Of a stretch of 64,000 nucleotides of DNA, positions 44,961-56,899 are shown one piece after another. The translations under genes and the position numbers were made by a program. Under the pieces are notes generated by a model that was not told the DNA's origin, did not search any database, and saw only the letters and a program-made list of their open reading frames with translations. This DNA is from Macrostomum hystrix (Eukaryota; Platyhelminthes; Macrostomidae), in the NCBI GenBank assembly GCA_950097015.1, contig CATNEN010000007.1, forward strand, positions 11,595,001-11,659,000. Reading direction: 5' to 3'. The first letter of the stretch is position 1, and the number at the start of each line of letters is the position of its first letter.

Positions 44961-47900
44961 ATGGAGCCCGCCGATGACGACAAGGCAGCCGTCATTGCGG
45001 AGTCACCCAACGAGCCGCCGAGAGCCGCGATGAGCCGCGGCCGCGCCGTGAAGAATCTCCTGGCTCTCGGGCTCTGCTTCGTGCTGATGTTCACCAGCTA
45101 CCAGGGCCTGTCAGCCGTGCAGAGCTCCTTCAACTCGGCTGACGGCCTGGGCGCTGCCGGCCTGGCGGTCACCTACGCCAGCGTCGTGGTCTCCTCACTG
45201 GCGCTGACGCCGCTTGCGATCGGGCGGCTCGGCCCAAAGCGGACAATGGCCGCGGCCTTGTGCGGCTACCTGTTGTACCTGGGCGCCAACTTCTACCCGC
45301 ACTGGGGCACCATCATCCCCGCCTCCCTGCTGCTCGGCCTCTGTGGTGCTCCGCTCTGGGCTGGCATGTCCGTCTACACCGTCCGGCTGGCTGGCTGCTT
45401 CGCCCAGGCCGAAGGCGACGGTCAGCGCAGCGTCGTATCAGTGTTCTTCGGCGTCTTCTTCACACTGTGCGCCAGCAGTGAGCGCTTGGAGTCGGGAGTG
45501 ACAGAGATGGGTGACAGGGAGTGAAAGGGGAGTGACAGTGATGGGGTGACAGGAGTGAAAGTGGAGTGACAGAGATGGGTGACAGAGTGAAAGGGGAGTG
45601 ACAGAGATGGGTGACAGGAAGTGAAAGGGGAGTGACAGAGATGAGTGACAGAGATGGGTGACAGGAAGTGAAAGGGGAGTGACAGAGATGAGTGACAGAG
45701 ATGGGTGACAGGAAGTGAAAGGGGAGTGACAGAGATGAGTGACAGAGATGGGTGACAGGAGTGAAAAGCGAGTGACAGAGATGGGTGACAGGAAGTGAAA
45801 GGGGAGTGACAGAGATGAGTGACAGAGATGGGTGACAGGAAGTAAAAGGGGAGTGACAGAGATGAGTGACAGAGATGGGTGACAGGAAGTGAAAGGGGAG
45901 TGACAGAGATGAGTGACAGAGATGGGTGACAGGAGTGAAAAGGGAGTGACAGAGATGGGTGACAGGAAGTGAAAGGGGAGTGACAGAGATGGGTGACAGG
46001 AAGTGAAAGGGGAGTGACAGAGATGGGTGACAGGAAGTGAAAGGGGAGTGACAGAGATGGGTGACAGGAAGTGAAAGGGGAGTGACAGAGATGGGTGACA
46101 GGAGTGAAAAGGGAGTGAAATGGGCCATGAGTGACATGGGATTGACAAAGTGGTATTTGTGACTGGGATGGAGGCGATAAGCATGAAATGAGGAATGAAA
46201 AGCAGCAAAACGCCTTTCTTTGCCTTGCTGCGACAGGCAACATCTGGGGCAACCTGATTTCATACCTGACACTAAGCGGTGAGCAACAGCAGCAGGTTGC
46301 CGCGGCCAACCTCAGCTGCGGCTTCCGGTTCTGCTCCACTTCTGTGGGTATCGCCAACGGGGACGGCGGCGGCGTGGAGAGGCCACCGATGTACAAGGTT
46401 CTGTGCCGACCTGGCAAATCAATAGGCAATATGCCCTTAAATTGCTAGCTGCTAACCTAATTAACACTAGCAAGCCCAAGAATCACCCCCAGCCATCCCC
46501 AAAGAAGCCAAGCCCAGTCAGCCAATCCCAGCCAACCAGCCACCCCAGCTAGCCAGCCAAGCCGTCAGCCAATCCCAGCCAACCAGCTACCCCAGCCAGC
46601 CAGCCAAGCCCAGTCAGCCAATCCCAGCCAACCAGCCACCCCAGCCGAGCCCAGTCCAAAAAATCCCAGCCAGCCAGCCGGCCAGCCAGACAGCGAAGCC
46701 CAGTCAGCCAATCCCAATCAGCCAAACCCAGTCAGCCAATCCCAATCAGCCAAGCCCAGTCAGCCAATCCCAATCAGCCAAGCCCAGTCAGCCAATCCCA
46801 ATCAGCCAAGCTCAGTCAGCCCATCCCAATCAGCCAATCATAGTAGCCAGCCGCCAAGCCAATTGATGCGCCCCGTGCTACCACAGTTCTACACGATGAT
46901 GGGCTGCTTCCTGGCCAGCGGGGCGCTGTCATTCGTGGTGCTGGTGCTGCTGGTGGACCGGACCGACTCGGACGCGGAACGGCGCAGCGTCACGATGGCG
47001 CAGCTTCGCGGCAACATCGGTGCGATGGTTCGTCACATGGCCGACTGGCGCCAAGTGCTGCTTCTCTGCCTCACCATCAATGTCGGCCTCAGCCAGTCAT
47101 TCGCAGTCAGCGACTTCACGGAGGTAGTCATTTTTGGGCCGACGATTAAGAGAGGAGAAAAAAAGAGAGCTCAATTTCCTGAGCCACTTCAACCCTCAAA
47201 AATGTCCCACAGGGCTTTGTGGCCTGCAGCAGCGGCATCGGCGCAGTCGGCCGGGTCATGATGTGCTATGGAGCCGGCCAGGTGCTGTCCGGGGGGCTCT
47301 TCGGATTGGCCGCCGGCAGGCTCGGCACAGTTCCGGTGCTGCTGACAGGTTAGTCTCCGATCGGCTCTGTGAGAGCTTTAATAGCTGTCTGTCAGTTGAG
47401 GCTGTCACTGTCTGTCAGGTTGAGGCTTTCACTGTCTGTCAGTTGAGGCAGTCACTGTCTGTCAGTTGAGGCTGTCACTTTCTGTCAGGTGAGGCTGTCA
47501 CTGTCTGTCAGTTGATGTTGTCACTGTCTATCGAGCATGGCTGTCACTGTCTGTCGAGCATGGCTGTCACTGTCTGTCGAGCATGGCTGTCACTGTCTGT
47601 CGAGCATGGCTGTCACTGTCTGTCGAGCATGGCTGTCACTGTCTGTCGAGCATGGCTGTCACTGTCTGTCTAGCATGGCTGTCACTGTCTGTCGAGCATG
47701 GCTGTCACTGTCTGCCAGGTGAGGCGGTGATTTTCTGTCTCCTCCCCGCAGCTGGCTGCTTCCAGATTGCCATGGAGGTCGCGGCCCTGTTCTGGCAGGC
47801 GAGCCCGGAGCCCGCTGCCTACTTTTATTGCTATGCATTCGCCTGGGGCTGCGTGGACACGGTGTGGAACTCTCAGATGAACGGTGAGCCTTTTGTGTTT

Positions 47901-48556
47901 GACACTTGAAATTCTATTCCTCGGTTCCTAGGGGTCTATGAGAGAGGTGGCTAGAGAGAGGAGAGGACAGGGAGGAGAAGAGGGCGAGGAGTAGACAAGG
48001 AGGAGTAGACAGGGAGGAGTAGACAGGGAGGAGAGTACAGGGAGGAGAGGATAGGGAGGAGAGGACAGGGAGGAGAGGACAGGGAGGAGAGGACAGGGAC
48101 GAGAGGACAGGGACGAGAGGACAGGGAGGAGAGGACAGGGAGGAGAGGACAGGGAGGAGAGGACAGGGACGAGAGGACAGGGAGGAGTAGACAGGGAGGT
48201 TTAGACAGGTAGAAGGGAAGACGGGTAGAAAGGCATCACACCAATGTAAGTTCGGTACGGTGCCGTTGGGGAGAGAATTAAGTGAAGCCGTCAGGATCCA
48301 AGCCGTGACCACCCACCCACCAGCCCTGTACAGCGAGTACTTCGCCGAGCGCACGGACGCAGCCTTCTCAGCCTACCGGTTCTTCGAGTCAATGGGCTAC
48401 ATACTGGGCTTCTCCTACAACAAGCTGTTATGCACGGACCAGAAGCTGGGTGTGATGCTTGCCGCGGTGTCGGCCGGCTGCCTGCTGCTGGTGGGCAGCG
48501 CAGCCGTGGACCGGCGGATGCGGCAGCTGAAGGTGGGCGGCCTCAGTCAGCAGTGA
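44961..48556 (+). CDS. UNC-93-like major facilitator protein, 6 exons
   Basis: UNC-93 family members are 12-TM major-facilitator-like proteins; UNC-93 in nematodes regulates a two-pore K+ channel, and vertebrate UNC93A is poorly characterised. Exons 44961-45477, 46237-46397, 46887-47123, 47213-47348, 47752-47883 and 48324-48556 join in phase to give 471 aa. Family signatures visible: FTSYQGLSAVQSSFNSADGL, LGLCGAPLWAGMSVY (compare ILLGLGAAPLWSAQCTY), SSNIWGNLISYLTLS, and WGCVDTVWNSQMNALYSEYF followed by AAFSAYRFFESMGYILGFSY. This arrangement is nearest to UNC93A. The extracellular loop encoded by exon 2 is diverged and Gly/Gln-rich. Introns 1, 2, 4 and 5 contain four unrelated tandem arrays. 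Confidence 0.93.
45498..46120. repeat. about 34-bp compound minisatellite, UNC-93-like intron 1
   Basis: Units such as GTGAAAGGGGAGTGACAGAG plus ATGGGTGACAGGAA alternate with shorter GAGTGACAGAGAT insertions, so periods vary. The array begins about 20 bp after the donor (itself GTGAGC) and is strongly purine-biased on the plus strand. Confidence 0.95.
46490..46858. repeat. CAGCCAATCCCA-type repeat, UNC-93-like intron 2
   Basis: A degenerate array of CAGCCA-based units; towards 46700-46850 it becomes regular (AATCCCAATCAGCCAAGCCC plus AGTCAGCC, 28 bp). It starts about 90 bp after the donor and ends near the acceptor at 46886. Confidence 0.9.
47378..47722. repeat. 23-bp minisatellite, UNC-93-like intron 4
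   Basis: The 5' part is irregular (CTGTCTGTCAGTTGAGG). From about 47525 there are about eight regular units of TGTCACTGTCTGTCGAGCAT plus GGC, up to about 30 bp before the acceptor. Confidence 0.95.
47935..48215. repeat. 14-bp minisatellite, UNC-93-like intron 5
   Basis: About 18 units of GACAGGGAGGAGAG with TAGA variants; the plus strand is almost pure purine. Confidence 0.95.
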
Positions 48557-48767
48557 GGCAACCCGGATCCCAAACTCAGCAATGACACCGCAGCCCGTTT
48601 TGCTTAAATGCTGTGATTCTCCAGGCATTTGCTTTTGCCTTGACTTGAACCTATTGCTGATTTGTGCTGCCAAGAACTGAACCTATTGGCCACTATTGGC
48701 CAGTTAAAAATGCAGGCCCAGCTAGTGAGTTGAAGTTTTCAGTCACCACATTTTTGTTCAAGAACGC

Positions 48768-49388
48768 AGCAATGGACTAGGCTAGCAATCCATTCGATTC
48801 CATCACCCATGGACTAGGCTAGCAATCCATTCGATTCCATCACCAATGGACTAGGCTAGCAATCCATTCGATTCCATCACCCATGGACTAGGCTAGCAAT
48901 CCATTCGATTCCATCACCCATGGACTAGGCTAGCAATCCATTCGATTCCATCACCAATGGACTAGGCTAGCAATCCATTCGATTCCATCACCCATGGACT
49001 AGGCTAGCAATCCATTCGATTCCATCACCCATGGACTAGGCTAGCAATCCATTCGATTCCATCACCAATGGACTAGGCTAGCAATCCATTCGATTCCATC
49101 ACCAATGGACTAGGCTAGCAATCCATTCGATTCCATCACCCATGGACTAGGCTAGCAATCCATTCGATTCCATCACCCATGGACTAGGCTAGCAATCCAT
49201 TCGATTCCATCACCCATGGACTAGGCTAGCAATCCATTCGATTCCATCACCAATGGACTAGGCTAGCAATCCATTCGATTCCATCACCCATGGACTAGGC
49301 TAGCAATCCATTCGATTCCATCACCCATGGACTAGGCTAGCAATCCATTCGATTCCATCACCCATGGACTAGGCTAGCAATCCATGCG
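48768..49388. repeat. 37-bp minisatellite downstream of the UNC-93-like gene
   Basis: About 16 units of ATGGACTAGGCTAGCAATCC plus ATTCGATTCCATCACCC, differing mainly at CCC/CCA. An ATTAAA at about 49401 could serve as the gene's poly(A) signal; if so, the array lies in the 3' UTR. Confidence 0.97.
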
Positions 49389-49888
49389 ACTCACTTCATA
49401 ATTAAACTTTTTAAGCTTTAGAAGAGGCTTAAAGAAAATTTTGCCTAAAAAATTGCTTGACAAGAAAAAACAATATATTATAAGGTGTTCATGACTAATT
49501 TTTTCTGAAAAACAGAAGTGCGTAATACGCGGAGAGAGATTTCGCAGGCACTAACGCCATCTTTCGTGCAGATGCATTTAAGGCAAATGGAATTCGCGAA
49601 TAAAAATATTGGAACTAATAGACAAAGAAATACGAGATACGAAATACGTAAACAAAAACAAATTGGCGGTGAATAAATGAATGCAGCATGCTAAAAACTG
49701 ACAGAAAACACACCGGCGTAACAGAATGAAACATAACTGCAGATATAGAGAAAGGAGTGGCATATTGCGATAAATATTTTGCATTTGCCAATAATTCTGA
49801 GAGTAAACAGTCAGTATATTGCATAGAGTTAGCCCAACACTAGTAAGAATTTGTGCTTGCCTGCATGACAAGCAGAAATACTCTGATC

Positions 49889-50812
49889 CTACTGACCCAT
49901 GTCATTACCCGTCTGACCCATGTCATTACCCGTCTGACCCATGTCATTACCCGTCTGACTCATGTCATTACCCGTCTGACTCATGTCATTACCCGTCTGA
50001 CTCATGTCATTACCCGTCTGACTCATGTCATTACCCGTCTGACTCATGTCATTACCCGTCTGACTCATGTCATTACCCGTCTGACCCATGTCATTACCCG
50101 TCTGACTCATGTCATTACCCGTCTGACCCATGTCATTACCCGTCTGACTCATGTCATTACCCGTCTGACTCATGTCATTACCCGTCTGACTCATGTCATT
50201 ACCCGTCTGACCCATGGCATTACTCGTACCTGTCTGACCCATGGCATTACCCGTCTGACCCATGGCATTACCTGTCTGACCCATGGCATTACCCGTCTGA
50301 CCCATGTCATTACCCGTCTGACTCATGTCATTACCCGTCTGACTCATGTCATTACCCGTCTGACTCATGTCATTACCCGTCTGACTCATGTCATTACCCG
50401 TCTGACTCATGTCATTACCCGTCTGACCCATGTCATTACCCGTCTGACTCATGTCATTACCCGTCTGACCCATGTCATTACCCGTCTGACTCATGTCATT
50501 ACCCGTCTGACTCATGTCATTACCCGTCTGACTCATGTCATTACCCGTCTGACCCATGGCATTACTCGTACCTGTCTGACCCATGGCATTACCCGTCTGA
50601 CCCATGGCATTACCTGTCTGACCCATGGCATTACCCGTCTGACCTATGTCATTACCCGTCTGAGCCATGTCATTACCCGTCTGACCCATGTCATTACCCG
50701 TCTGACTCATGTCATTACCTGTCTGACCCATGTCATTACCCGTCTGACTCATGTCATTACCCGTCTGACCCATGTCATACCTGTCTGACCCATGTCATTA
50801 CCTCTCTAACTT
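49889..50812. repeat. 21-bp minisatellite with higher-order structure
   Basis: About 43 units of CATGTCATTACCCGTCTGACT. A distinctive block of CATGGCATTAC-type units with a 9-bp ACTCGTACC insertion occurs twice, 342 bp apart (50221 and 50563). The period is a multiple of three, so ORFs of about 300 codons are open on both strands. No splice sites or start context support coding. Confidence 0.97.
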
Positions 50813-51022
50813 AAGTCATCACCATTAGAATATTAATCTGATAACTTACATTTGCCACTAGTACATAATGTAGAAACAGAAAAAATGGGAATAGCCAAAT
50901 TGATTGCAGAGTGAGATTACAAAATCAAGACAAGTTGGCCAAAACCTTGGATGAAAAAAAGACCACTGTTTCGCAGTTTTTGTTTTTTTTTACTTGTCTT
51001 AAGTTTTCTTCACTCAGCACTC

Positions 51023-52377
51023 TCAGCACTTTGCATCGCGAGGCGGCGCCGAGGCCTCCACATACGGCGGCGGTTGATCCCAGTAGGCGGGATTGAACGG
51101 CGGCTGCTGCTGGTTGGCGGAATGACCGGCCTGCTGTGGCGGGTAACCAGCCTGCTGCGGCGGGTAACCAGCCTGCTGCGGCGGGTAACCAGCCTGCTGT
51201 GGCGGGTAACCAGCCTGCTGAGGCGGGTAACCAGCCTGCTGAGGCGGGTAACCAGCCTGCTGTGGCGGGTAACCAGCCTGCTGAGGCGGGTAACCAGCCT
51301 GCTGAGGCGGGTAACCAGCCTGCTGAGGCGGGTAACCAGCCTGCTGTGGCGGGTAACCAGCCTGCTGTCGCGGGTAACCAGCCTGCTGTCGCGGGTAACC
51401 AGCCTGCTGTCGCGGGTAACCAGCCTGCTGAGGCGGGTAACCAGCCTGCTGAGGCGCATTAACAACGATGGTTGGCTGCTGCTGCTGGTACACCAGAAGA
51501 GTTTGACACTGCTGCGGTGGTGGCTGATTGGCCACGCAGCAGCAGGAGGCGCGGCAGGAGTACACAGTCTGCAGAATCGCCACGATGCCCTCGAAGACGG
51601 CCACAATGATGCTGAGAATGCCAAAGACTCCCACCTCGAGTATTATGGGCCTGGCAGGCCCAATAATAAGGCTGATTAAGGCGGCCAAGATGCTGAAAAC
51701 GATGCTGGTGATGACGCAGCAGAGGTTGCAGCCAGACACTGACGTGCCAACTAAGAAGCCAGTTATGCCAGACACAATGAAGAAGATGCCACCCAAGTAG
51801 TTAGCGGTGGAGGCATGGGTGGCATTGGCACTGCTTAACGCCTGAATGGCCACACCAATAGCAATTATAAATATGCCGAATGTGATCTGCAGGATGCCCA
51901 AGGTGCGCTGGCACTTGCAAACATTTGGCACCCAGTTGGCATTGCTTGCACCAATTGTGCTGGACACAGCCACTGCTGGTGCCGCAGCCTGGCCAATGAT
52001 TAACTGCTGCTGCTGCAACAATGGGTTGGATATTGTGCCATGATTCAGGGCCACAACAAACCTTTTATTTAGCTTCTTCCTAGCAACATAAAATAATTTT
52101 GGTATGAACATATTTTTCAGTTTTTTTTATTATGCATACTTTACTTACTTACTTACATTACTTACATGAAAAATATTAATACTTTATTAGAACAAAGTGC
52201 GTACATACTTATAAAACAGACATAAATAGTTTTTAGTAGAAAAAATACTTTAGGCCACTTAAAAAACTTAAAACCTGAATCAACTCTTGTCAATAGTACT
52301 TATTCTTACATTACACACTAATACATAGCAGAATTAGTCTACCACTGAATGAGAGCCAGATAGCTTACCTGGGCCAT
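51023..52377 (-). CDS. MS4A-like four-TM protein with (PQQAGYP)n tail
   Basis: The main exon runs from about 52012 to 51023. A three-codon first exon, ATGGCCCAG at 52377-52369 followed by GTAAGC, joins in phase to an acceptor TTGCAG at 52013, giving 332 aa ([11 protein letters not shown]). This start is inferred; the open frame also reaches an ATG at 52111. Four hydrophobic segments lie at about 41-62 ([16 protein letters not shown]), 75-95, 99-121 and 126-155. The order, spacing and LG-x2-QI-x2-G start resemble MS4A/CD20-like tetraspans; a cysteine-rich juxtamembrane patch (SCRASCCC) follows. The cytoplasmic tail has about 16 PQQAGYP heptads and a PPPY motif near the end, a ligand for WW domains. 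Surface or endosomal membrane is likely; the role is unknown. Confidence 0.7.
51129..51460 (-). repeat. coding 21-bp repeat, (PQQAGYP)n
   Basis: About 16 units of 21 bp inside the MS4A-like exon. Three neighbouring units change P to R by a CGA/CGG-type change (51368-51420). The unit length is exactly seven codons, and the frame is kept over the whole array, as expected under coding constraint. Confidence 0.95.
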
Positions 52378-53780
52378 ATCAACCTTAAAGATCTTAATAG
52401 GCATAACAATAATAGCAAAAGCTCTGAGTACTAGTGTCAGTGCAAGCAAAACTTTATTATAGCTAAAATGTGATAAGGAAGCAGTCACACTTATTGTTTT
52501 ATATTTTTTAATAAAATGTTTCAAGTTGAAAATTTAAAGCTTACAAACATAGACTGTGGAAGTGCTATTACTTATATTTATTGGCAATAATATTGCCCCA
52601 ATAGACAAATAATACAATAGGCCTACTTACAACTTCTGGACTGTTAATTTCAATTAGAAATAAAAGTTATTAATTTAATGAAAATCGAATTCATCAAAAC
52701 AGCCAAGTCAAGCTAATATTAGCCATAAAAATACTATACTTGTTAAAAAAAAGAAGAAATGTAAAATTATAGTAGATGGGCAAATAGATGGCTAAAATAG
52801 AATATTGGATGAGTTCATGACATAATAGCTAGCCATGTGCAAAGCCTGAACCCAAATAAAAAAGAATATGAATATGAAATAAACAATTTCACTACAAATT
52901 AAAAAACCCTTCAGTTAATGATGCCATTGTTTACATTAAATAATAGAAAATAAAAATAAGAACATCTTGATAAAATCAGAGCAAATAACTATCATTGTTT
53001 AATAAATACTGGAAAAACTAGCTAATGTAAAGATAAAGTCAATATAGCTAAAATAAGCTAAACTCTAAAAACAAGAGAGAACAAATCTTGGTTTAAAATT
53101 AAATCATTTGCTTAGATTCACACATTTCATTAAGTATAAAAACTGTCGATTCTTAACAAGATAGATACTGTCTTGATTATTGATAAACATATAACTAGGT
53201 CTAGGCATAGCTAGTAGGCCTATATGCAATATAGGTAGGTAGGCCTAGCTATATATTTAAATTTATTTTATAAAGAAAGTATAAAGCTAAAATAAAGAAG
53301 CAGTAAGTTGGTCATACAATTATAACCAACTATTTTTTTATCATATATTGATAACAAATAGATGCATTCGATTAAACAGAGATTGTAAAATTCAAGTTAG
53401 TCACTAGTTAGCTTCATACTATAATTGCTGCATGATATAGTAACTAAAATAATATGAAGATCAATTATTCATGAAAAAAATCTTCATAAAATTCGTCTAA
53501 GCAACATATTTTGTAAGTTATATCAAAAGAAGAGCTTTGTATCTGCTTCCAATAAAAATTTATCAACATTTTAAAGTGAAAAAAGTGAAAAGTTCCTATC
53601 TCGCCAGTGTATTTTTCCGTAAAAATCTGGCTTTAATAAATTTTCTAAGAAGAGAAGTCTTTGTTCGGATGTCAAATTTGAGCGACTACGGCTACTGTAA
53701 ATTAAATGACAGAACTAGCAATCTCATGACCAGAATATACTAAAAAATATTAATTTATTATATTCATACAGCTTCTAATT
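52378..53780. other. AT-rich region, no recognised gene
   Basis: About 1.4 kb upstream of the MS4A-like gene, strongly AT-rich. It probably contains that gene's 5' UTR, intron or promoter, but no TATA box stood out. The plus-strand ORF at 53537-53743 looks accidental. Confidence 0.45.
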
Positions 53781-54439
53781 TTCTACAATATTTCGACACT
53801 TATTCTGTTTAGCTTTTGTTTTAGTAAAGAGGTTAATAAAAACAAGAACTCGGAGGAGGTGACTTTGTCGTTGCCCTGGTTGACAAGGTGGATGACTTCA
53901 GCAAAGCAAGCATATTTTACAAAGACGATAGATGTCTCAGATGACTCTAATTTTGATTCAAAAAGAGATGCTTGAACATTAACTGCTAGAGCACTGTAGA
54001 CCGGATATGAAGCCTTTAAAAGCAAGATCTTCAGCCATCGATAGTGAGGCGACCAATTCCAAGTAAGGAGCCGATGTTGAAGGAAACTGGTCGATTAGAT
54101 AAAATGAGACAGACTGCTCTGTAATGCTCTTCAAATATCCAATTGGAATGCAAGCACTCTCTAATTAAAATAGTAATTAGTCGCAAAAATGATCCGCACT
54201 AAGAAAATCAGCATGCAATGCTCTCATCCAAGCGTGCTTGCTCACCTTCAAGGCGCGTTGAACAGTGTGCCTTACTGACCTTATCTGAAGCACAGGTCGC
54301 GATTTTAACTACAAGATCAATAAGCGCCCTGACTGTTAAGGGGCGGTAGGTAAAGTACTACAGGGAGGGGGTCGTGTCTGCAATTTCCCGAAATTAATTT
54401 TAAATTCTTTTTTGCGAAATTTATGAACTTACCATTTGT

Positions 54440-54625
54440 TTCCTTTAGAAAACCCATTAAATCTGCATGGCTTCACTTCACCCAGCTGTTGAATGGGTAC
54501 GAGCTTCGGCTGGGGTAATTGAGTGGGTGCGTCGTCCCCCAGTCCATAGACTAAAAAGAGACGTACGCAGCTTTCAGATGCGGCTGTGCTGTCGGCTGCA
54601 CATTGTCATATGTCATATGTCATTG
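54440..54625 (+). mobile_element. SINE family B fragment
   Basis: The plus strand carries CACCCAGCTGTTGAATGGG, AGCTTCGGCTGGGGTAA, CCCCCAGTCCATAG and GCGGCTGTGCTGTCGGCTGC in the order found in the copies at 0.1 and 41.9 kb. The tRNA-like head is missing or degraded. Confidence 0.55.
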
Positions 54626-55119
54626 TCAACAAGTGAGTCAAAATAAAGGAGATTTTACCATAGACAATTGACAATCAGGGTGCAATAATGCGCCAAAAAT
54701 GCACGCTGGCGGCTTTCAGCGTGCAATAATGCAACAACACAAACTTTATATTTTACGAAAAGCAAAAGTAGCAAATAGTTGAAAATTTTTAACGAGCTCT
54801 TTGTCTAGTAGTCAGTGCTCTAGTAGTAACTCGAAAACTCAGTAACTCACTCAGTACTCATCAGTACTCACTGATCACCGAATTTGAAGTTGCAATTGCT
54901 AAAACTACCACTCAGATGAATATGTACTTGTAGCTCCGGTCGAACAGTATCGGCCGAAGATGCTTGAACGTCAACCTTGACATTTAATAGGCTCGAAAGC
55001 AGATTATAGACTAGACGGTGTGTAGAAGCTCCCATCTTGCTTTCTAAGAGTGGCATAGAAGAACTTCAGCTTTTCCGCAGCTCGTCCTCAGTGCAGGATC
55101 CAGCTTCAGAGCTTTCGAA

Positions 55120-55569
55120 TTAGTACTCTCGAAGAAATACTTGGAAGCGGGCAATAGCCGATTCTTCTCGCTTTTCGGTAGAGATGACCTTGGTCTCCTC
55201 GTCCTGTCTGTCGACAATCGCTTGCAGTTCAGTTGTGGAACCTCCAACATCCGGAATTGATTCCGAGTCTTCACCCTCCACCAAGGGAATCAGATTGAAC
55301 AGTTCTTCCAGAGTAGGTAGGAGCGGCTCAACATCGAACATCGTCCGCTCGATCAACGCACTTCTGTCCATGAGCTCTACATGCTTCTCGATTTCCGCCG
55401 TAGTCAAGCCGGTTATGCAATTGTCCGGGAATTGAGACAGATGAATCATGCTTTCAAATGAACGCGCACTGAGACGAACTAATATCGCGCTGTAGTGGAG
55501 AGAAAGATATTCCTTGCCTCCCTCAACCCTGTTCTTTGCAAATTGCCATAGACAAAAATGAATCGCCAC
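55120..55569 (-). CDS. unassigned acidic ORF
   Basis: A 149-aa minus-strand frame with an acidic C-terminal half (PLVEGEDSESIPD, DRQDEETKV) and no domain that I recognise. Composition and codon use are far less GC-rich than in the confirmed genes. Shorter minus-strand frames downstream (55056-54868 and 54025-53783) share the word VQAS and could be other exons or repeat copies. A tRNA-like A-box (TGGTCTAATGG, minus strand, near 55668) just upstream hints at a SINE. It could be a lineage-specific gene, a transposon remnant or chance. Confidence 0.25.
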   Translation of the reverse strand: MAIHFCLWQFAKNRVEGGKEYLSLHYSAILVRLSARSFESMIHLSQFPDNCITGLTTAEIEKHVELMDRSALIERTMFDVEPLLPTLEELFNLIPLVEGEDSESIPDVGGSTTELQAIVDRQDEETKVISTEKREESAIARFQVFLREY

Positions 55570-55934
55570 TGTTGGCTAGTCAATATGACAATGTGATAGA
55601 GGGCTACGCGCACTCGTGGTCCTAGGCGTTGTTGCACTTGCAAGCCGTGTACTATCTTTCCATTAGACCACAATTGAGGCAGGTATATAAAATTTTTTTG
55701 TTTGAATAAATCTATTTTCCACAACTCAAAGTACACAAAAAAATCTGAGGCATAAGACCGACCAAAAATTTTTTTACAGAGCTGACTACTCCTAGTAGAT
55801 GCATTTGCGGCTTTTTTTAAGAAAACGACCATGAGGAAACTTTCTCGCGATTTTTCTATAGAACTTATTTTCATGTGTTCAAGAGAGGAAATTATAACAG
55901 AAACAAAAGAGGAAGGAATCGGATGAACAGAGAA

Positions 55935-56890
55935 GGGATTAAAGGGGATAGGAAGAGAAGAATGGAGAAATAGGAGAGGAGAGTATGGGAAAAATTGCAG
56001 AGAGGGGAGAGCATGGGAAGACTACAGAGAGGGGAGAGCATGGGAAGACTACAGAGAGGGGAGAGCATGGGAAGACTGCAGAGAGGGGAGAGCATGGGAA
56101 GACTGCAGAGAGGGGAGAGGATGGGAAGACTGCAGAGAGGAGAGCATGGGAAAACTGCAGAGAGGGGAGAGGATGGGAAGACTGCTGAGAAGGGAGGGGA
56201 GAGGATAGAAAGAATGCAGAGAGGGTAGAGGAGGTTAAGAAAGTACAAGAGAAAACGGGAGTAGAGGGGAAGAAGCAGAGAGGGGAGAGGAGGGGAAGAA
56301 GCTGAGAGGGTAGAGGAGGGGAAGAATGCACAAGAGGGAACGGGAGTAGAGGGGAAGAAGCAGAGAGGGGAGAGGAGGGGAAGAAGCAGAGACGGTAGAG
56401 GAGGGGAAGAAGCAGAGAGGGGAGAGGAGGGGAAGAAGCTGAGAGGGGAGAGGAGGGGAAGAATGCACAAGAGGGAACAGGAGTAGAGGGGAAGAAGCAG
56501 AGAGGGGAGAGGAGGGGAAGAAGCAGAGAGGGTAGAGGAGGGGAAGAATGCAGAGAGGGTAGAGGAGGGGAAGAATGCAGAGAGGGTAGAGGAGGGGAAG
56601 AATGCAGAGAGGGTAGAGGAGGGGAAGAAGCAGAGAGGGGAGAGGAGGGGAAGAAGCAGAGAGGGTAGAGGAGGGGAAGAAGCAGAGAGGGTAGAGGAGG
56701 GGAAGAATGCAGGGAGGGTAGAGGAGGGGAAGAAGCAGAGAGGGGAGAGGAGGGGAAGAAGCAGAGAGGGTAGAGGAGGGGAAGAAGCAGAGAGAGTAGA
56801 GGAGGGGAAGAATGCAGGGAGGGTAGAGGAGGGGAAGAATGCACAAGAGGGAACGGGAGTAGAGGGGAAGAAGCAGAGAGAGGAGAGGAG
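55935..56890. repeat. 1-kb polypurine tandem repeat
   Basis: The plus strand consists almost only of A and G, in units such as GAGGGGAAGAAGCAGAGAGG plus GGAGAG or GTAGAG. At the left edge there is a 28-30-bp GAGAGCATGGGAAGACTACA-type unit. Mixed 20-30 bp periods suggest repeated re-amplification. The long minus-strand ORFs (up to 370 codons of Leu/Pro/Ser) are a consequence of the repeat. Confidence 0.97.
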
Positions 56891-56899
56891 TGCTGGATG

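Noticed and set aside
49819-50814. A 331-codon plus-strand ORF and a 294-codon minus-strand ORF
   Set aside because: Both follow from a 21-bp repeat without stops. Flanks lack splice sites, a start context or a poly(A) signal, and the changes do not avoid amino-acid replacement.
53783-55056. Exons of one gene with the 55.1-kb ORF
   Set aside because: Short minus-strand frames share a word but no in-phase splice path was found, so they were not joined into a model.
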